A program made the translations under genes and the position numbers. A stretch of DNA of 64,000 nt, taken from positions 372,001 to 436,000 of the forward strand of contig NZ_CP112932.1 in the NCBI RefSeq assembly GCF_034366785.1. Reading direction: 5' to 3'. The notes below the pieces were generated by a model. That model had not been told where the DNA came from, did no database searches, and saw only the letters and a list, made by a program, of their open reading frames with translations. The DNA comes from Candidatus Trichorickettsia mobilis. GTDB lineage: Bacteria; Pseudomonadota; Alphaproteobacteria; Rickettsiales; Rickettsiaceae. Shown piece by piece: positions 36,723 through 46,639 of the stretch. Numbering within the stretch: position 1 is the first letter of the stretch; each line of letters begins with the position of its first letter.

Positions 36723-38132
36723 CTATAAATCTCTGATCCTCACCGTCATTGAGTAACGCGCTTCTTTACTAAAGTTAAGACACTGGCTAATTGAATCAAT
36801 AATATCATCATTTTTAGAGTTAGGAAAATTTAATAATTCCTGTAATAAAACGCTATTAAAACTTGATTTTTTAGGGATTAATATTTTACTAGCCTGAAAC
36901 ATAGGTACCACCGAAGCAAATCTAGTAACTTTATCCAACTTTGGCTTGATGGCGATAATGTTCTTGAAACCATTAAATTTAAAATCCTGAATAATCTGTT
37001 GACCACTGGCTCTATCTTCAACCAAAATAAATTTTGGTTGATATTTTCCTGCTAATTGCTCAATATTTTTTTTTAAATCTGGATATGTTAATTTAGCTCG
37101 TAACATTGATACTAAATAATATATATTCTCAATTACCCCATAAACTGTACAAACACTATAATCTGCATTTTCCGAGACTTTGATTGCCGTATCCCAACTT
37201 TGAATAAAATAATCAAAACGATCAGGGATAGTCTCATAGAAATGAATATCCTCTAATGCCAGTAATGAGTATTTCTGTGGGATTGGCTCTTGCAAATATT
37301 GCGCTGCAAAGGCTTGTAAGCCAATTTCCTGCTCAAGCTTCAATAAATGTTCCGTTTGATCTCGTTCCTGGTGTAATACTTCTCCTGCTAAAAATTCATA
37401 TTCTTTATTATTAATGTAAAATTTAATATTCTCGCTAGCCTTAACCGGAATTTTTAAATGCTCCCAATGATCACTATTACTCAATAAATGCCCGGATAAA
37501 TCTTCACTATGTAATCTTTGCATTACCAGGATAATTGCACCATTATTTTTGTCATTAAGTCTAGTAATAAAAGTTTGTTCAAACCACTCAATTACTCGAT
37601 GACGCAGCTTCAATGAATTAACTTGCAATGGATTATGAGGATCATCGATAATTAAAAAATCCCCTCCCTCACCGGTCGCGGAGCCACCAACCGAAGTGGC
37701 AAATCTAAAGCCATTAGCATCAGTCAGAAATTTACTTTTCTGATTATGCTTCTTACTTAAGGTAGCTTGTGGAAAAATTTGCTTATACCAATCAGAAGAC
37801 ATTACCAACCGACAATCCATGGAATGCTTGATACTCAATACTTGGGAATAGCTAGCCGCCATAATTCGTTTTGAAGGGTCATGGCCGAGCACCCAAGCCG
37901 GCCATGCAACGCTGATGCATAATGATTTTAAACCTCTTGGCGGCAGATTAATGATTAATCTTTTAATCTGCCGATGATGTACTGCTTCCAGATACTCTGC
38001 TATCAACTCAATATGCCAGTTTGATTTATATTCCGTACCTGGATTAACGCTATTAAAAACCTTGTTAATAAAGCTACAAAAATCCTGACGCAATATCGCT
38101 TGTAACAGACTCTCTGAATATTGCACTATCAA
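36723..38132 (-). CDS. Phage/GTA-type terminase large subunit
   Basis: The 469-residue protein has an ATPase domain with a Walker A-like NLPPRGLKS (about 66-74), Walker B FLIIDDPHNP, the motor-coupling LVMQRLHSEDLSGHLL, and an RNase H-like nuclease domain starting QSWDTAIKVSENADYSVCTV with further acidic residues in LVEDRASG and NDDIIDSISQ. It would package DNA into a capsid. Full length and apparently intact catalytic motifs suggest it is maintained. The start overlaps the preceding small gene by four bases. Tail, protease and capsid genes are not in the window. Confidence 0.88.
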   Translation of the reverse strand: MIVQYSESLLQAILRQDFCSFINKVFNSVNPGTEYKSNWHIELIAEYLEAVHHRQIKRLIINLPPRGLKSLCISVAWPAWVLGHDPSKRIMAASYSQVLSIKHSMDCRLVMSSDWYKQIFPQATLSKKHNQKSKFLTDANGFRFATSVGGSATGEGGDFLIIDDPHNPLQVNSLKLRHRVIEWFEQTFITRLNDKNNGAIILVMQRLHSEDLSGHLLSNSDHWEHLKIPVKASENIKFYINNKEYEFLAGEVLHQERDQTEHLLKLEQEIGLQAFAAQYLQEPIPQKYSLLALEDIHFYETIPDRFDYFIQSWDTAIKVSENADYSVCTVYGVIENIYYLVSMLRAKLTYPDLKKNIEQLAGKYQPKFILVEDRASGQQIIQDFKFNGFKNIIAIKPKLDKVTRFASVVPMFQASKILIPKKSSFNSVLLQELLNFPNSKNDDIIDSISQCLNFSKEARYSMTVRIRDL

Positions 38133-38401
38133 TCTTTTTTAGAATATTTATTCAAGAAATACTCTATAATTTCCTTATCTGCCGCCGGCATTATAGTTTT
38201 AACATTTAGTGATTCTTCCTTGCTGACCTTGTTTAACTGAATGATCAAAGTAACTAATTTATTCAAAGTATCAGTAATATTCTTTTTTACAGTTAATGCG
38301 CTTTTAGATTTATTCAGACGCAATTCATCTAATTCATCTTCAAGCATTAGCACTAACTTTGCAATAAAACTATATAGTTTCGAGACTGTTGGTTGAAGCA
38401 T
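38129..38401 (-). CDS. Small helical protein between portal and terminase genes
   Basis: An ATG at 38401 gives a 90-residue, all-helical, charged protein (MLEDELDELRLNKSKSAL, then TDTLNKLVTLIIQLNKV); a GTG at 38419 would add six residues. Its position immediately before the large terminase with a four-base overlap makes a terminase small subunit plausible, but there is no recognised motif. Operon with portal and terminase. Confidence 0.65.
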   Translation of the reverse strand: MLQPTVSKLYSFIAKLVLMLEDELDELRLNKSKSALTVKKNITDTLNKLVTLIIQLNKVSKEESLNVKTIMPAADKEIIEYFLNKYSKKD

Positions 38402-38452
38402 GATGTACCAATATTTCACTGTTTATAGTTATTACGAATTCTCCTAGCTTAA

Positions 38453-39640
38453 TTAATCCCGTAATAATTCCCGCATTAACAATTGATCGCCGCCTTCAAT
38501 ACTCTCAAGCCCAAAAAAACTTCTTTTTTCATTAATCGTCATAAAATCCGCGCTAGCAATTTTTGCCCATAAATTTTCACGTTTCTCGGTTAATGCCGAA
38601 ATACTATCCCGATCAAAATCAATAATGATTTCATCCTGATACCAATGTGAAAACCAATTGCCTAAAGCATCAGCTAATTTATCCAGCAGTGGAATTAAAG
38701 TTTCTTCCCATAACGCCAAACGTGCTTCTTGCATATTACTATAAGTATTATCACCACTGATACCAAGCAATTGCGGAGGAACACCAAAAGCCAAAGCGAT
38801 TTCTCTAGCTGCCGAATTTTTTAATTCAATAAAATCCATATCTTTTGGACTAATACTAATTTCTCGCCAATCAAGCCCTCCTTCCAATAACAAAGGTTTA
38901 CCTGCATTACGACTATTAGTAAATTTTTCGTATAGCTGCTCCTGCAAGCGAGCAAACTGTTCATCGGTTAGATATCCTGATCCATCTTTCATGATCAAAG
39001 CACCACTCGGTCTGGCACCATTTTTCAATAATGAATTATTCCAGCTAGTGGCATGCTGATGTAATTCTATATGCGCACTTGCTGCCGATAAGCATGATAG
39101 ACCATAATATTTATTAGTAGGATGATAATTCTTTAAATGTAATATTTTACTTCTTCGACTTATTTGATCAATAATATAGGTTTTTGTATGAGTACTGGTG
39201 TTATATTTATAACTAACTGCTACATTCTGGTTCGTGACAACCTCAATAGCAGCAGCAGGCAACAAATATATTTCATATGGTGGCGAATCATTAGGCGCTG
39301 CCGATAAAATATAAGCATTACCATATAATAACTTACTGGCAATGACCTCACTAAAAAAATCCGCTCCGGCTTTTTCAGGGTTCGGTCGATGTAGCAGTCG
39401 ATAAACCGGATGATCTTTACTAGCTCTTGTGTTGCGATGATCTTTATTAACTACTAAAGGCACATGTCCAGCTGACTGAGCAATTAAATTAACACAACGG
39501 TAAACTATAACATTTTTATGATAAGCCTCAACGCCAATTGCTCGATCAGCAAATCCTTCATAATTATATGCCAAATCTATCAGATTATGTGACTTATGGA
39601 CTTTAGGTTTAAAAAATTTTTTTAAGTAACTTTGAATCAT
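38453..39640 (-). CDS. Phage/GTA-type portal protein (HK97 family)
   Basis: The 395-residue protein has VYRCVNLIAQSAGHVPLVV near the N-terminus, HPVYRLLHRPNP, GNAYILSA and FGVPPQLLGISGDNTYSNMQEARLALWEETLIPLL, the standard HK97-type portal signature. It forms the dodecameric ring through which DNA enters the head. Gene order is portal, small protein, terminase, which differs from the usual terminase-then-portal order of phages and GTAs. Confidence 0.9.
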   Translation of the reverse strand: MIQSYLKKFFKPKVHKSHNLIDLAYNYEGFADRAIGVEAYHKNVIVYRCVNLIAQSAGHVPLVVNKDHRNTRASKDHPVYRLLHRPNPEKAGADFFSEVIASKLLYGNAYILSAAPNDSPPYEIYLLPAAAIEVVTNQNVAVSYKYNTSTHTKTYIIDQISRRSKILHLKNYHPTNKYYGLSCLSAASAHIELHQHATSWNNSLLKNGARPSGALIMKDGSGYLTDEQFARLQEQLYEKFTNSRNAGKPLLLEGGLDWREISISPKDMDFIELKNSAAREIALAFGVPPQLLGISGDNTYSNMQEARLALWEETLIPLLDKLADALGNWFSHWYQDEIIIDFDRDSISALTEKRENLWAKIASADFMTINEKRSFFGLESIEGGDQLLMRELLRD

Positions 39641-39772
39641 TTAAGTCATATTTTTGTTCAAAGTGTGTTTATATCATGAATTATGTTAGCCACTAATACT
39701 TAATGCATAAATATCTTTGCAAGTTTTGAAATTTTGCAATACAATAAATATGTTAATATGGTGATATATAAA

Positions 39773-40435
39773 ATGTCAGTTCAATTACTCGAATTATTGT
39801 TTTTTGCCGGTATAGCTTTTTTAATCATAAATAAGTTAATTTCTACGCTTGGCACTACATCTGATGACGATCCGGCTAAACGTAATTCTTATTTTGGTGA
39901 AAATGCTTCACTAAAAGATGTTACTAATACTACCGTAAATTCCACGAATAGCGCAGGGATAATAAAACCCAATTTCCTAAAAAAGAAAGTGCCGGATACT
40001 ATTGTTAATCTTCCTGAGCTGATCATAATGGATAATGAACAGGCGATAATTCAGGGATTAACTGAGTTGCGCGATCGTATGCCATCTTTCAACCCAGGTA
40101 ATTTTCTACGTAATGCAAAATCTGCGTTTAAAATGATCATAGAAGCTGGAGTCAACAATAATACAACAATGTTAGAAGAACTGGTTGATAAGAGATATTT
40201 GTCTCTATTTTCTGATATAGTATCCAGTTATGGTAAAATTCAGGAAACTACTAATCTAGAAGCTAAAATTTCAGAAATTTATATGTTTGGTAATAATGTT
40301 TTCATTAAGGTGATATTTAACGGCACTGAAGTAACCAATAACATTGCAAATTTATATGAAGAATGGACTTTTAGTAAGAGCCTTATTGCCATGAATAATA
40401 ATTGGTATCTTAATAATATTGAAAGATTGCAATAA
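39773..40435 (+). CDS. Tim44-like (TimA) domain protein
   Basis: The preferred start at 39773 (MSVQLLELLFFAGIAFLIIN) places one membrane helix at the N-terminus; a start at 39734 would add 13 residues. After a polar linker of about 75 residues comes a Tim44-like domain (about 85-220) with FNPGNFLRNAKSAFKMIIEA and a C-terminal EEWTFSKSL..NNNWYLNNIE. Bacterial TimA proteins are inner-membrane homologues of the mitochondrial import motor subunit; their role is not firmly known. Confidence 0.85.
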   Translation: MSVQLLELLFFAGIAFLIINKLISTLGTTSDDDPAKRNSYFGENASLKDVTNTTVNSTNSAGIIKPNFLKKKVPDTIVNLPELIIMDNEQAIIQGLTELRDRMPSFNPGNFLRNAKSAFKMIIEAGVNNNTTMLEELVDKRYLSLFSDIVSSYGKIQETTNLEAKISEIYMFGNNVFIKVIFNGTEVTNNIANLYEEWTFSKSLIAMNNNWYLNNIERLQ

Positions 40436-40439
40436 GTTT

Positions 40440-40574
40440 GTCCATGTCATCACGAGGAGTCGTTAGGCTCCGTGGTGATCCAAAAATCAGCTCAAGTAAG
40501 AGAAAGACGTATCTTAAGACTTGATTGCTTCGATTTTTAATAAAATCTCGCAATGATGATTTTTTCTAAAAACC
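40440..40574. repeat. REP-like repeat between the Tim44-like gene and yidD
   Basis: Contains GTCATCACGAGGAGTCGTTA, GACTTGATTGCTTCG and CTCGCAATGATGA, the same word pattern as the other REP-like units. No gene is seen in this gap. Confidence 0.5.
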
Positions 40575-40589
40575 GTGAACGCCACGCTC

Positions 40590-40835
40590 ATGAAACTGAC
40601 ACTAATTTATCTTATCAAATTTTATCAGTTCTTTATTTCTCCATGGTTAGGTAAGAATTGTCGTTTTTACCCTTCCTGTTCTGAATACGCAAAAGATGCA
40701 ATTATGGTACATGGTTGCTACAAAGGTGTGTATTTAGTACTATATCGAATTATCAGGTGCCAACCATTATGTAATGGTGGCTATGATCCAGTACCACCAT
40801 TACCATCACTTGATCAAGATAATCACAAAAAGTAA
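40590..40835 (+). CDS. yidD: Membrane protein insertion efficiency factor YidD
   Basis: The ATG at 40590 gives 81 residues; the open frame has a GTG at 40575. It contains [31 protein letters not shown] and GYDPVP, which define YidD with its three conserved cysteines. It assists YidC-dependent membrane insertion at the inner membrane. The 3' end lies 10 bp before the uvrC start. Confidence 0.9.
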   Translation: MKLTLIYLIKFYQFFISPWLGKNCRFYPSCSEYAKDAIMVHGCYKGVYLVLYRIIRCQPLCNGGYDPVPPLPSLDQDNHKK

Positions 40836-40845
40836 TCTAGATTCT

Positions 40846-42690
40846 ATGGCTAATAATTCTAACGTCACAGGTCACAATTTAATCAAATCTTTACTAGATT
40901 CTATACCAACTTTACCTGGTATATATAGAATGCTCGATTGTAATCAGCAGATTTTATATATTGGTAAAGCCAAGAATCTTAGAAAACGTCTGGCAAATTA
41001 TACTAAACATGATTTAACTACTAAAATAACGATCATGATTGCCTTAATAAGTGATATTGAATACACAATTACAAGTTCGGAAGTTGAAGCTTTATTACTT
41101 GAAGCGCAATTAATTAAGAAATGGCAGCCCAAATTCAATATTTTACTCAAAGATGATAAGTCATTTCCTTACATAAAGTTACGGTTAGATCATGATTATC
41201 CGCAATTGATAAAATATCGTGGACAAGATTTAACTAATGGTAAATTTTTTGGACCTTTTACTTCTTCCAGTCAAATTGATATAACGCTCTTAGAATTACA
41301 AAAAATTTTTAAACTAAGGTCATGTACAGATAATTTCTATGCCAATAGAAAACGTCCATGCCTGCAATATCAAATTAAACGTTGCTACGCTCCTTGTGTC
41401 AATAAAATTTCAGCACCGGATTATGCTGATTTAGTGCTCCAAGTTCAAGATTTCTTATGTGGCAAAACTCAACATTTACAACAACGATTAGCACAAAATA
41501 TGGAAATATTAAGTGCTAATCTGAATTTTGAAGCAGCAGCAGAAATCAGAGATAGAATCAAAGCACTAAGTTATATCCAGCTTAAATCAGGAGCCACCAT
41601 TAATGAAGATGTTGATATAATTGCCATTGCAGAGATTCATGGTCATTATTGTATTGCAGTGTTTTTGTATCGCGGTGGCCAAAGCTGCGGAAGTAAATCG
41701 TATTTTCCATATATTCCTGAGTATAGTAATAAGGTTGAGGTACTAACAGCCTTCCTCAGTCAATTTTATCATACTCACTCGCCACCAAAAGCAATAATCT
41801 TGAGTGACGCTATCCCACAATCAGGATTACTTGCAGAAAGTATCAATAAGTTACACCAAACTAAATCAATTATTATAATCCCTAAAGGCGGCATTAAACG
41901 TGATTTAGTATTAAATGCTTACACTAATGCACAGCTGGCGCTAGAACAAAATATTCAAAAATCTATCAAACATCAGACAATCTTTGCAGAAATCAGGCAA
42001 CTATTTGGATTAAAAATTGTTCCTGATCGTATTGAAGTTTATGATAATAGTCATATTATGGGTGAATTTGCGGTTGGCGCTATGATAGTGGCGACTCCTA
42101 ATGGTTTTGATAAAAAAGAATATAGGTTATTTAATATTTCACAGCTAAAATCTGCTGGTGATGCCAAAATAGGTGATGACTATCAAATGCTAAGAGAAGT
42201 CATGACACGTAGATTAACTCGTCTACGTAAAGATCACACAAAAATACCAAGCTTAATCATTATCGACGGTGGTAAAGGACATTTATCGGTTGTCCAAAAA
42301 ATCATGCACGAATTCAACTTATCTATACCTTTCGTTTGTATGTCTAAAGGCTTGATTAGAAATGCCGGGCACGAACAGTTTCATTTACCAAATCAAGAAT
42401 CATTTACTTTGGATAATCAGACATTATTAATGAAATATCTTCAAATATTACGTGATGAGGCTCATAATTTTGCAATTAATGCGCATCGAGCCAAACGTTC
42501 AAATGCTATTAGAATATCTAAATTAGATGATATTCCTAACATTGGACAAATAAGAAAAAAAGCCCTACTTAATTATTTTGGTTCATATCAGACTATCTGT
42601 GAAGCAACTATTGATCAATTATCACAGGTACCTGGCATTAATCGCAGAGTAGCAACCACTATATTTAACAACTTACATCTATCTTCTTAG
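40846..42690 (+). CDS. uvrC: Excinuclease ABC subunit C
   Basis: The start at 40846 (MANNSNVTGHN) is chosen because the N-terminal GIY-YIG domain begins about 20 residues later (LPGIYRMLDCNQQILYIGKA); the longer frame from 40774 overlaps yidD. The 614-residue protein continues with the UVR helix pair (NFEAAAEIRDRI), the RNase H-like C-terminal nuclease (VYDNSHIMGEFAVGAMIV, IIDGGKGHLSV) and a helix-hairpin-helix end (VPGINRRVATTIF). It makes both incisions in nucleotide-excision repair. Confidence 0.95.
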   Translation: MANNSNVTGHNLIKSLLDSIPTLPGIYRMLDCNQQILYIGKAKNLRKRLANYTKHDLTTKITIMIALISDIEYTITSSEVEALLLEAQLIKKWQPKFNILLKDDKSFPYIKLRLDHDYPQLIKYRGQDLTNGKFFGPFTSSSQIDITLLELQKIFKLRSCTDNFYANRKRPCLQYQIKRCYAPCVNKISAPDYADLVLQVQDFLCGKTQHLQQRLAQNMEILSANLNFEAAAEIRDRIKALSYIQLKSGATINEDVDIIAIAEIHGHYCIAVFLYRGGQSCGSKSYFPYIPEYSNKVEVLTAFLSQFYHTHSPPKAIILSDAIPQSGLLAESINKLHQTKSIIIIPKGGIKRDLVLNAYTNAQLALEQNIQKSIKHQTIFAEIRQLFGLKIVPDRIEVYDNSHIMGEFAVGAMIVATPNGFDKKEYRLFNISQLKSAGDAKIGDDYQMLREVMTRRLTRLRKDHTKIPSLIIIDGGKGHLSVVQKIMHEFNLSIPFVCMSKGLIRNAGHEQFHLPNQESFTLDNQTLLMKYLQILRDEAHNFAINAHRAKRSNAIRISKLDDIPNIGQIRKKALLNYFGSYQTICEATIDQLSQVPGINRRVATTIFNNLHLSS

Positions 42691-42692
42691 GT

Positions 42693-43142
42693 TTATTTAT
42701 GATAAGGATGATTGGTTAAAATTGTTTGGGCTCGATAAATTTGTTCAAGCAAAATAACTTTTGCCAATTGATGAGGAAAAGTCATAGTTGATAAACTAAT
42801 TTTATTATCTATCGTCTCTAATATTGAAGCATCAAGACCAAAAGCTCCCCCAATAATAAAATCTATACCATGTATTATCTGGCTATCTATTAAACCAGCA
42901 AAATCATAACTTGAAAGGCTTTTACCATTACTATCCAAAATTATTCTGGATGATTTATGGCGATAACGCTGAACAATTAATTTTGCTTCAAATTGCTTAA
43001 TTTGTGTTGTCGGTAATTTCTGTGAGTAGGTAATTTCTGTTGAGTTTATTCGCCATCTAATCATTTTCTGATAATCATCAGCAATATGTTGATAATTTTC
43101 TGATAATTTCCCTATTGAAATAATATGTATGATTTTACCCAT
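42693..43142 (-). CDS. rlmH: 23S rRNA pseudouridine-1915 N3-methyltransferase RlmH
   Basis: The 149-residue SPOUT protein shows IIHIISIGKL at the N-terminus, FIIGGAFGLD (SAM-binding knot) and the C-terminal SLSTMTFPHQLAKVILLEQIYRA then YHK. It methylates pseudouridine 1915 in helix 69. It lies 11 bp downstream of the fusion gene on the minus strand. Confidence 0.95.
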   Translation of the reverse strand: MGKIIHIISIGKLSENYQHIADDYQKMIRWRINSTEITYSQKLPTTQIKQFEAKLIVQRYRHKSSRIILDSNGKSLSSYDFAGLIDSQIIHGIDFIIGGAFGLDASILETIDNKISLSTMTFPHQLAKVILLEQIYRAQTILTNHPYHK

Positions 43143-43153
43143 TACTTTGAGTA

Positions 43154-44800
43154 TCAGCTCTCAGTATGAAATCTAATATTAGGTACCTTCAAATAATGTA
43201 CCACAAGTTTAGTGATAAAGGCACCACTAGCAATAAGAATAACCATATATCTGATAGTATCAGGATTTGGATTATGTGCATTCATATCTAAAAATATACT
43301 AAACACTAACCCCCACAATATAGCTATTTCAGCATTAAACCCTCCAGAGATACAAGAAATAATCCTATCCTGTCTTAATAAATCTCTTAAAATTCCACCA
43401 CCATTTGAAGTCAAGAAAGCAAAAAATGGTCCCCATAACTCAACCGGTTCTATCCTCATCATAATTACTACGGAGACTCCAATTACTATCATTGCAGCTT
43501 GTCCCATAGCATCACATACTATCAGTAAATTAGTCCAGAATTTCTGTATAAAACTATCAGCAGCAGAATTATTATTATAATAATTAAGTAATCTTACTGC
43601 AGCAAAACCGATAACCACAACAATCAATATATAATACATATATGATGGCGTCAGAATAATGCCAACTGTTTCTCGATTTACTATAACATCACGCATAATT
43701 CCACCACCTACTGATGGCAGCATTGCCAACAAAAAAGTACCAAATAAAGTTAAATTTTCTTTAGCTGCTATTGCAATTCCTGAAATTGCAAAAGCTATAG
43801 TACCAATCATACCTACCATATAAAACCACTGTGAATCGATAGTTTGTAGTAATAATACCGGATATACATAATTTTTTACTATATTTTTATATTCAGGACT
43901 GATAACAAATTTTTGAATTTCCTGATTAAAATGATCAACTAATTCTAGTGGTACAGTTTGTTTACTAAACATGAAATGAATTGGTGTTTTGATATTTAAC
44001 TGGATCTCACGTACTTTATCTCCAGCACCACGGTTTAAAATTATAGCTGCACCAACAACTCGATCAGCCATAAATCCATCAATTTCACCACGCAACAATG
44101 CTCGTAATGACTCTGTATCATTTTCATATTGAAACAATATATCACTATTTGCATTATCTGCTATAAATTCATTAATCTTTGCATCAGCATAGATAAAACT
44201 TTTAGTTACTCCCAAACGAAAATTTTGCAGTCTTATCTGTGCTAAATACTCTGAAATATTATAAAAAACTAATTTCTTTTCTGTACTCTTTAACACAAAT
44301 AAAGAATTTTCTTCAAATCTATAAGGTATAGAAAAATATACGAATTGTGATCTTTCTTCAGTATAAGTTGCGCCAGCAGCCCTGTCTCTTTTACCTTCTT
44401 TAAGCTCCCTTTGATGCCTAGTCCAGGTAATAGGATCATATTTGATCTCGACACCCACCCGCTCTGCTATAGCCTTACCAAGTTCTATATCCATACCTGT
44501 CAATGTATAACCACCGGAGGTAATTCGATTAAACTGATAGGGCTCCCATAAATACCAACCGTTGGTCAACACTTGTTTATCAGAAGCATCTATACATTTA
44601 TCCAAGCTAATATCCTGGAGAGTAGCAGGAGGCTTTGCGGCGGCAGAGTACTCTGCAATAGCAAAGATAGTAAAGGACGGTAATATAACGAGAAACAATA
44701 CTACAATTTTAATGTATTTAAATAATAGCACTCTCTTATAAACAACTACTGCGAGAAGTTTAAGAAACACAAATTTCAAGAATTGTCTAATATTGATCAT
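43154..44800 (-). CDS. Fusion of amino-acid-type periplasmic binding domain and TRIC/UPF0126 channel domain
   Basis: The 548-residue protein starts with a hydrophobic segment (about 28-50). Residues of about 70-325 form a PBPb/SBP_bac_3 solute-binding domain (WYLWEPYQFNR, GMDIELGKAIAERVGVEI, EGKRDRAAGATYTEERSQFVYFS, with GEIDGFMADRVVGA). Residues of about 330-545 form a seven-helix TRIC-like UPF0126 domain with both GG motifs (LPSVGGGIMRDVIV and LTSNGGGILRDLL). UPF0126 proteins are proposed potassium or cation channels. A ligand-binding domain outside the membrane joined to a channel suggests a ligand-gated channel (inference). Start region length is uncertain. Confidence 0.85.
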   Translation of the reverse strand: MINIRQFLKFVFLKLLAVVVYKRVLLFKYIKIVVLFLVILPSFTIFAIAEYSAAAKPPATLQDISLDKCIDASDKQVLTNGWYLWEPYQFNRITSGGYTLTGMDIELGKAIAERVGVEIKYDPITWTRHQRELKEGKRDRAAGATYTEERSQFVYFSIPYRFEENSLFVLKSTEKKLVFYNISEYLAQIRLQNFRLGVTKSFIYADAKINEFIADNANSDILFQYENDTESLRALLRGEIDGFMADRVVGAAIILNRGAGDKVREIQLNIKTPIHFMFSKQTVPLELVDHFNQEIQKFVISPEYKNIVKNYVYPVLLLQTIDSQWFYMVGMIGTIAFAISGIAIAAKENLTLFGTFLLAMLPSVGGGIMRDVIVNRETVGIILTPSYMYYILIVVVIGFAAVRLLNYYNNNSAADSFIQKFWTNLLIVCDAMGQAAMIVIGVSVVIMMRIEPVELWGPFFAFLTSNGGGILRDLLRQDRIISCISGGFNAEIAILWGLVFSIFLDMNAHNPNPDTIRYMVILIASGAFITKLVVHYLKVPNIRFHTES

Positions 44801-44971
44801 AGTTTATGATTAAATAGAAATTTGCTAAATTACATTTTTAAAGATGCTGTTTATCTCAAAAGCTTGTTCAGAATAGCTAAACAATCAGATTATTGAAATT
44901 GCAGACGCAAAACAAACAAAATCACTATGTAGTAAATAAAATAGATGATACTTTTGTTGTTCTCGGCACAA

Positions 44972-46315
44972 TTAATGCAGTTTTTGCACCAAGAGCTCTC
45001 CGTCATGAAATTTAACACTAAATTTATTATCAAGAATAGCTTCTTGTCGCGATGATACTATTTTACCATCCTCAGTTTTAATCATAGTAAAGCCACGCCT
45101 TAATGTATTATTATAATCTAAACTTGACAATAATTGGGAATTTAAATGCAGTTTATAATTATAATTATCAAAAATTTTATTAAATGATCTCGTCAGATTA
45201 TCATGTAAATTATTTAGTTGTAATGAACAATAATCAATATAATGCCCCGGATTTAGCCGATTTATAGTTAACTGAGTAACAATACTGGACTTGAATTGCA
45301 ATAAATTTGGCATAGACTCTAGCAATCTTAAGCCTAACTCATCAACTTTTTGTGCACCAGTTTCTATATAATATGTAGGATAACGCAGTATCTTAACATA
45401 ACTTCCAATAACCTGTTGTTGATATTTTAACAACTGAGTTATACTATTTAACAGCCTATTATAGTGCATTTTTAAAGTATAATGTAAGTCGGTAGCTACA
45501 GGTACAGCAAATTCTGCTGCAGCGGTAGGCGTAGGAGCTCTCTTATCAGCAGCGAAATCTATAAGCGTATAATCAGTCTCATGACCTACAGCAGAAATGA
45601 TAGGGATGTTGGAAGCAACTGTACTTCTTACTACTATCTCCTCGTTAAATGACCATAAATCTTCAATTGAACCACCGCCTCTAGCAACAATAATTACATC
45701 TGGTTTATACTCATCATCCAAATTATTAAAACCAGAAATCGCTGATGCAATTTCAGCTGCCGAATTTTCTCCCTGTACAGTAACCGGCCAAATAATAATA
45801 CTCGTCGGCAAACGATTAACAATACGATGAATAATATCTTTAATGACTACTCCAGTAATTGAGGTAACAACTCCTATTCTTTTAGGCATGAAAGGCAAAG
45901 GCTTTTTATTTTCTATAGCAAACAATCCTTCTTTTGCCAACTTTTCCTGACGCTGCGTTAAAATCTGCATCCATAAACCATCACCAGCAGCGTCAATTTT
46001 TTCTACAGATAATTGATAACGTGATTGCCCTGCATATGCAGTAACTTTTCCTGTAGCAATAACTTCCATACCGTCTGCAAGCGGCACTTTGAGTTTTGCT
46101 AAAGTTGGACGCCAGCAAGTACAACCAAGAACAGCTAAATGATCTTTTAAATTAAAATAAGCATGACCAGAACTAGCAATTTTTAGCCCAGAGATTTCTC
46201 CTCTAATTCTAACTACGCCCAGATTAAGTTCTAGCAATTCCTTAATGATATTTGAGATCTCATTTACTGAAAATTCTTTTAAGGATTGAGAATTTGTTAA
46301 ACTATTGGCTAACAT
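44972..46315 (-). CDS. xseA: Exodeoxyribonuclease VII large subunit
   Basis: The 447-residue protein has an N-terminal OB fold ([20 protein letters not shown]), the catalytic-domain signature [35 protein letters not shown] and [27 protein letters not shown], followed by the long helical XseB-binding region. With xseB at 5048-5287 the complete enzyme is in this window. Length is normal. Confidence 0.95.
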   Translation of the reverse strand: [447 protein letters not shown]

Positions 46316-46373
46316 GGTCTATCTTAAATATATCAATTAAATAAGAATTGCTTGATCTGAGATAAGGGCTTTA

Positions 46374-46526
46374 CCTGAAGCAATCCAGTTATCATATGAG
46401 TTTTTTCTGGATTGTTTCAGACAAAACTTCTTCATTGCGAGCCGTCGTTAGACGGCATGGCAATCCAGAAAATGATAAAAAGACTGGATTGCTTCAGGCG
46501 ATGCCTTGCAATGACGGCTTGGTTTA
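46374..46526. repeat. REP-like repeat cluster downstream of virB6-5
   Basis: Contains two units: GAAGCAATCCAGTTATC / CTGGATTGTTTC and TCATTGCGAGCCGTCG / GCAATCCAGAAAATG / CTGGATTGCTTC / TTGCAATGACGG, forming interleaved hairpins. The 324-bp gap between virB6-5 and xseA, whose promoter should lie here, shows no gene. Confidence 0.65.
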
Positions 46527-46639
46527 TATTATACCTCTCTCTTCGCTGAGTTTGTAAAAAAGGTATATTGATCTCACTTATCTTAACTTGACGTGTACGA
46601 TTTGGTGAGCCCCTCTCAGAGGATAATTAATAACAAATT

